Below, one piece after another: positions 14,256 through 15,174 of a stretch of DNA of 15,174 nt. Under the pieces are notes generated by a model, which worked only from the letters and a program-made list of their open reading frames with translations, ran no database searches and had not been told where the DNA came from. The number at the start of each line of letters is the position of its first letter. Positions within the stretch are counted from its first letter, which is position 1. The DNA is from Crenothrix polyspora (GTDB lineage Bacteria; Pseudomonadota; Gammaproteobacteria; Methylococcales; Methylomonadaceae), in the NCBI GenBank assembly GCA_945903675.1, contig CAMDOP010000046.1, forward strand, positions 1 through 15,174. Reading direction: 5' to 3'. Both the position numbers and the translations under genes were made by a program.

Positions 14256-14480
14256 TTATTTATTATAGCCATTGCTCTGATAGCTACTTTGACTTAGCTT
14301 TTTTGCCGCAGTATCAGTGGGATGTATCTCTGCTGGTGCTCTAAAATCACCGTCGGACATCAGTGTAAAAAGCATGGGTAATAAGGTGAAAATAGAAAAT
14401 AATAGTCCTAGGCCACCTAAAACCATAGCGGCTGCTTTAATGGGGTTGGTGGGAGGAATTTCGTCATCTGGGTTTTGCAT
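14256..14480 (-). CDS. Small single-pass membrane protein of unknown function
   Basis: The 74-residue protein begins MQNPDDEIPPTNP, has one hydrophobic membrane segment at about 14-41 (AAAMVLGGLGLLFSIFTLLP and following), and ends with a polar tail rich in Ser, Gln and Asn. The start chosen is ATG at 14480 because AGGTGA lies 5 bases upstream. The GTG at 14489 overlaps that Shine-Dalgarno and would leave none for itself. No family recognised. It lies upstream of the secreted-protein gene in the same direction, with a structured 202-bp gap between them. Confidence 0.6.
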   Translation of the reverse strand: MQNPDDEIPPTNPIKAAAMVLGGLGLLFSIFTLLPMLFTLMSDGDFRAPAEIHPTDTAAKKLSQSSYQSNGYNK

Positions 14481-14829
14481 AAGAGTCACCTAGAAGTAAG
14501 TAAAATATAATAAGGGCTTTGATCGCTGCATCAGGCAGCGTGTAGCCAAATAGTGCTCTGCTTGAGGTCTTGATTCAAGTCTATTTTTTAATAGTCTTCT
14601 TAGTTTTCTGGTATCAGAATTGCTAGTTGTTAGTTTGCAACAATCCCTGTAAAGACTAAGCTTTTTAGCTGATACAAGGTCTTTGTTGGCTTTTGTGTTT
14701 GTCTTAACAAAACTTAGTGTTGATTGCTTTGCTCAATAACAACAGCGCAATTCCTAGGGTATTGCAGAAAAGTTAATTATATTACTAAAGAATTGCGCAA
14801 TGATTGCCTAAGGATAGTTAAAGGCAGTA
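14481..14829. other. Gene-free stretch with short inverted repeats
   Basis: About 349 bp without a supported gene. CGCTGC-ATCAG-GCAGCG (14524-14540) is a perfect 6-bp hairpin. CTTGA-T-TCAAG (14569-14579) is a near-palindrome. CTATT-TTTT-AATAG (14581-14594) follows it and is T-rich. The last two together could end a transcript coming from either side. The rest is AT-rich with no repeat or promoter I would defend. Confidence 0.4.
14524..14540. terminator. GC-rich hairpin upstream of the small membrane-protein gene
   Basis: CGCTGC-ATCAG-GCAGCG is a perfect 6-bp stem with a 5-base loop, 44 bp upstream of the minus-strand start at 14480. Neither strand has a T tract directly after it, so it may be a leader hairpin more than a terminator. 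Confidence 0.3.
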
Positions 14830-15174
14830 TTAATCTTGCTGATGCGTATAAATCACAGCTGGCTTCGTCGTTAAAAACACCTGACCATCTAAGTCGTTTG
14901 TACTATAAAGTACATTTAAAGTGACGTCTTCATACAGCCAATAAAACAACTCAGATTCATAGACGCTATAACGGCACTGATAGTGGCTTTGTAGCCATTG
15001 ATTATTAATAGAGCCTAAGATTTGCGCTGGCTGATCTACATTAGGATCATGATAAGCAAGCTGAAGTGTGTCTATATTGATGAGGTAGCGATCAAAATGG
15101 ATGATATTTTCTTGCTTTGAGTAATTGACTCTATCAGCTTGTAGGTCGCCGCCATGTTGATCGATGATACAGTG
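14830..15174 (-). CDS. 3' part of an unrecognised gene running off the right edge
   Basis: Reading the minus strand from the window edge, 114 codons are open without a stop until TAA at 14830-14832. This is far longer than expected by chance in AT-rich DNA. The visible peptide begins HCIIDQHGGDLQADR and has aromatic-rich beta-like stretches (NNQWLQSHYQCRYSVYESEL) and a C-terminus ending YTHQQD. No signal, membrane segment or known motif is visible, and I recognise no family. The start lies beyond the window. A plus-strand ORF at 14724-14924 overlaps its end and is judged to be a shadow. Confidence 0.65.
   Translation of the reverse strand, partial: HCIIDQHGGDLQADRVNYSKQENIIHFDRYLINIDTLQLAYHDPNVDQPAQILGSINNQWLQSHYQCRYSVYESELFYWLYEDVTLNVLYSTNDLDGQVFLTTKPAVIYTHQQD

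Noticed and set aside
14724..14924. 66-codon plus-strand ORF starting at TTG
   Set aside because: It overlaps the minus-strand partial gene ending at 14830, which is longer and open to the edge. The ORF has no Shine-Dalgarno and no recognisable family.

Overview
The window looks like a piece of a gammaproteobacterial methylotroph chromosome, most likely a methanotroph of moderate GC. Two things point there. A complete three-gene heptose operon indicates a Gram-negative LPS maker. A beta-ribofuranosylaminobenzene 5'-phosphate synthase gene indicates tetrahydromethanopterin synthesis, which among bacteria is mainly a methylotroph trait. The species assignment is inference; no rRNA or tRNA gene is present.

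Layout. 1-3243: gmhA-hldE-hldD on the plus strand, overlapping by 20 and 4 bp, bracketed by two inverted copies of a ~50-bp double-hairpin repeat. 3244-8008: a minus-strand run which, in transcription order, is a secreted DUF2380 protein, an archaeal-type nucleotidyltransferase, a HAD phosphatase, beta-RFAP synthase and a CorA-type metal transporter with an MgtE-like N-terminal part. The nucleotidyltransferase frame continues 60 codons upstream of its first ordinary start codon, to an ATT codon with a good Shine-Dalgarno. 8312-11284: pntA-pntB, the proton-translocating transhydrogenase. 11360-12211: a small accessory module of a frameshifted DUF4160 gene, a DUF2442 gene and a HigA-like HTH gene. 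12297-13598: an O-methyltransferase and a stand-alone BLUF blue-light sensor. 13676-15174: minus-strand small secreted and membrane proteins of unknown function, then the 3' end of an unrecognised gene that runs off the right edge.

How they work together. The first operon makes ADP-L-glycero-beta-D-manno-heptose for the LPS inner core; the GmhB phosphatase step is not in the window. Beta-RFAP synthase makes the first committed intermediate of the methanopterin pterin-arene unit, and its two upstream neighbours are candidates for related or accessory steps. PntAB couples the proton gradient to NADPH supply. The right half is a set of apparently unrelated short units.

The most rewarding items for follow-up are the nucleotidyltransferase-HAD-beta-RFAP cluster and its ATT start, the paired inverted repeats around the heptose operon, and the frameshift in the DUF4160/DUF2442/HigA module. 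No CRISPR array, transposase gene or phage gene was seen.
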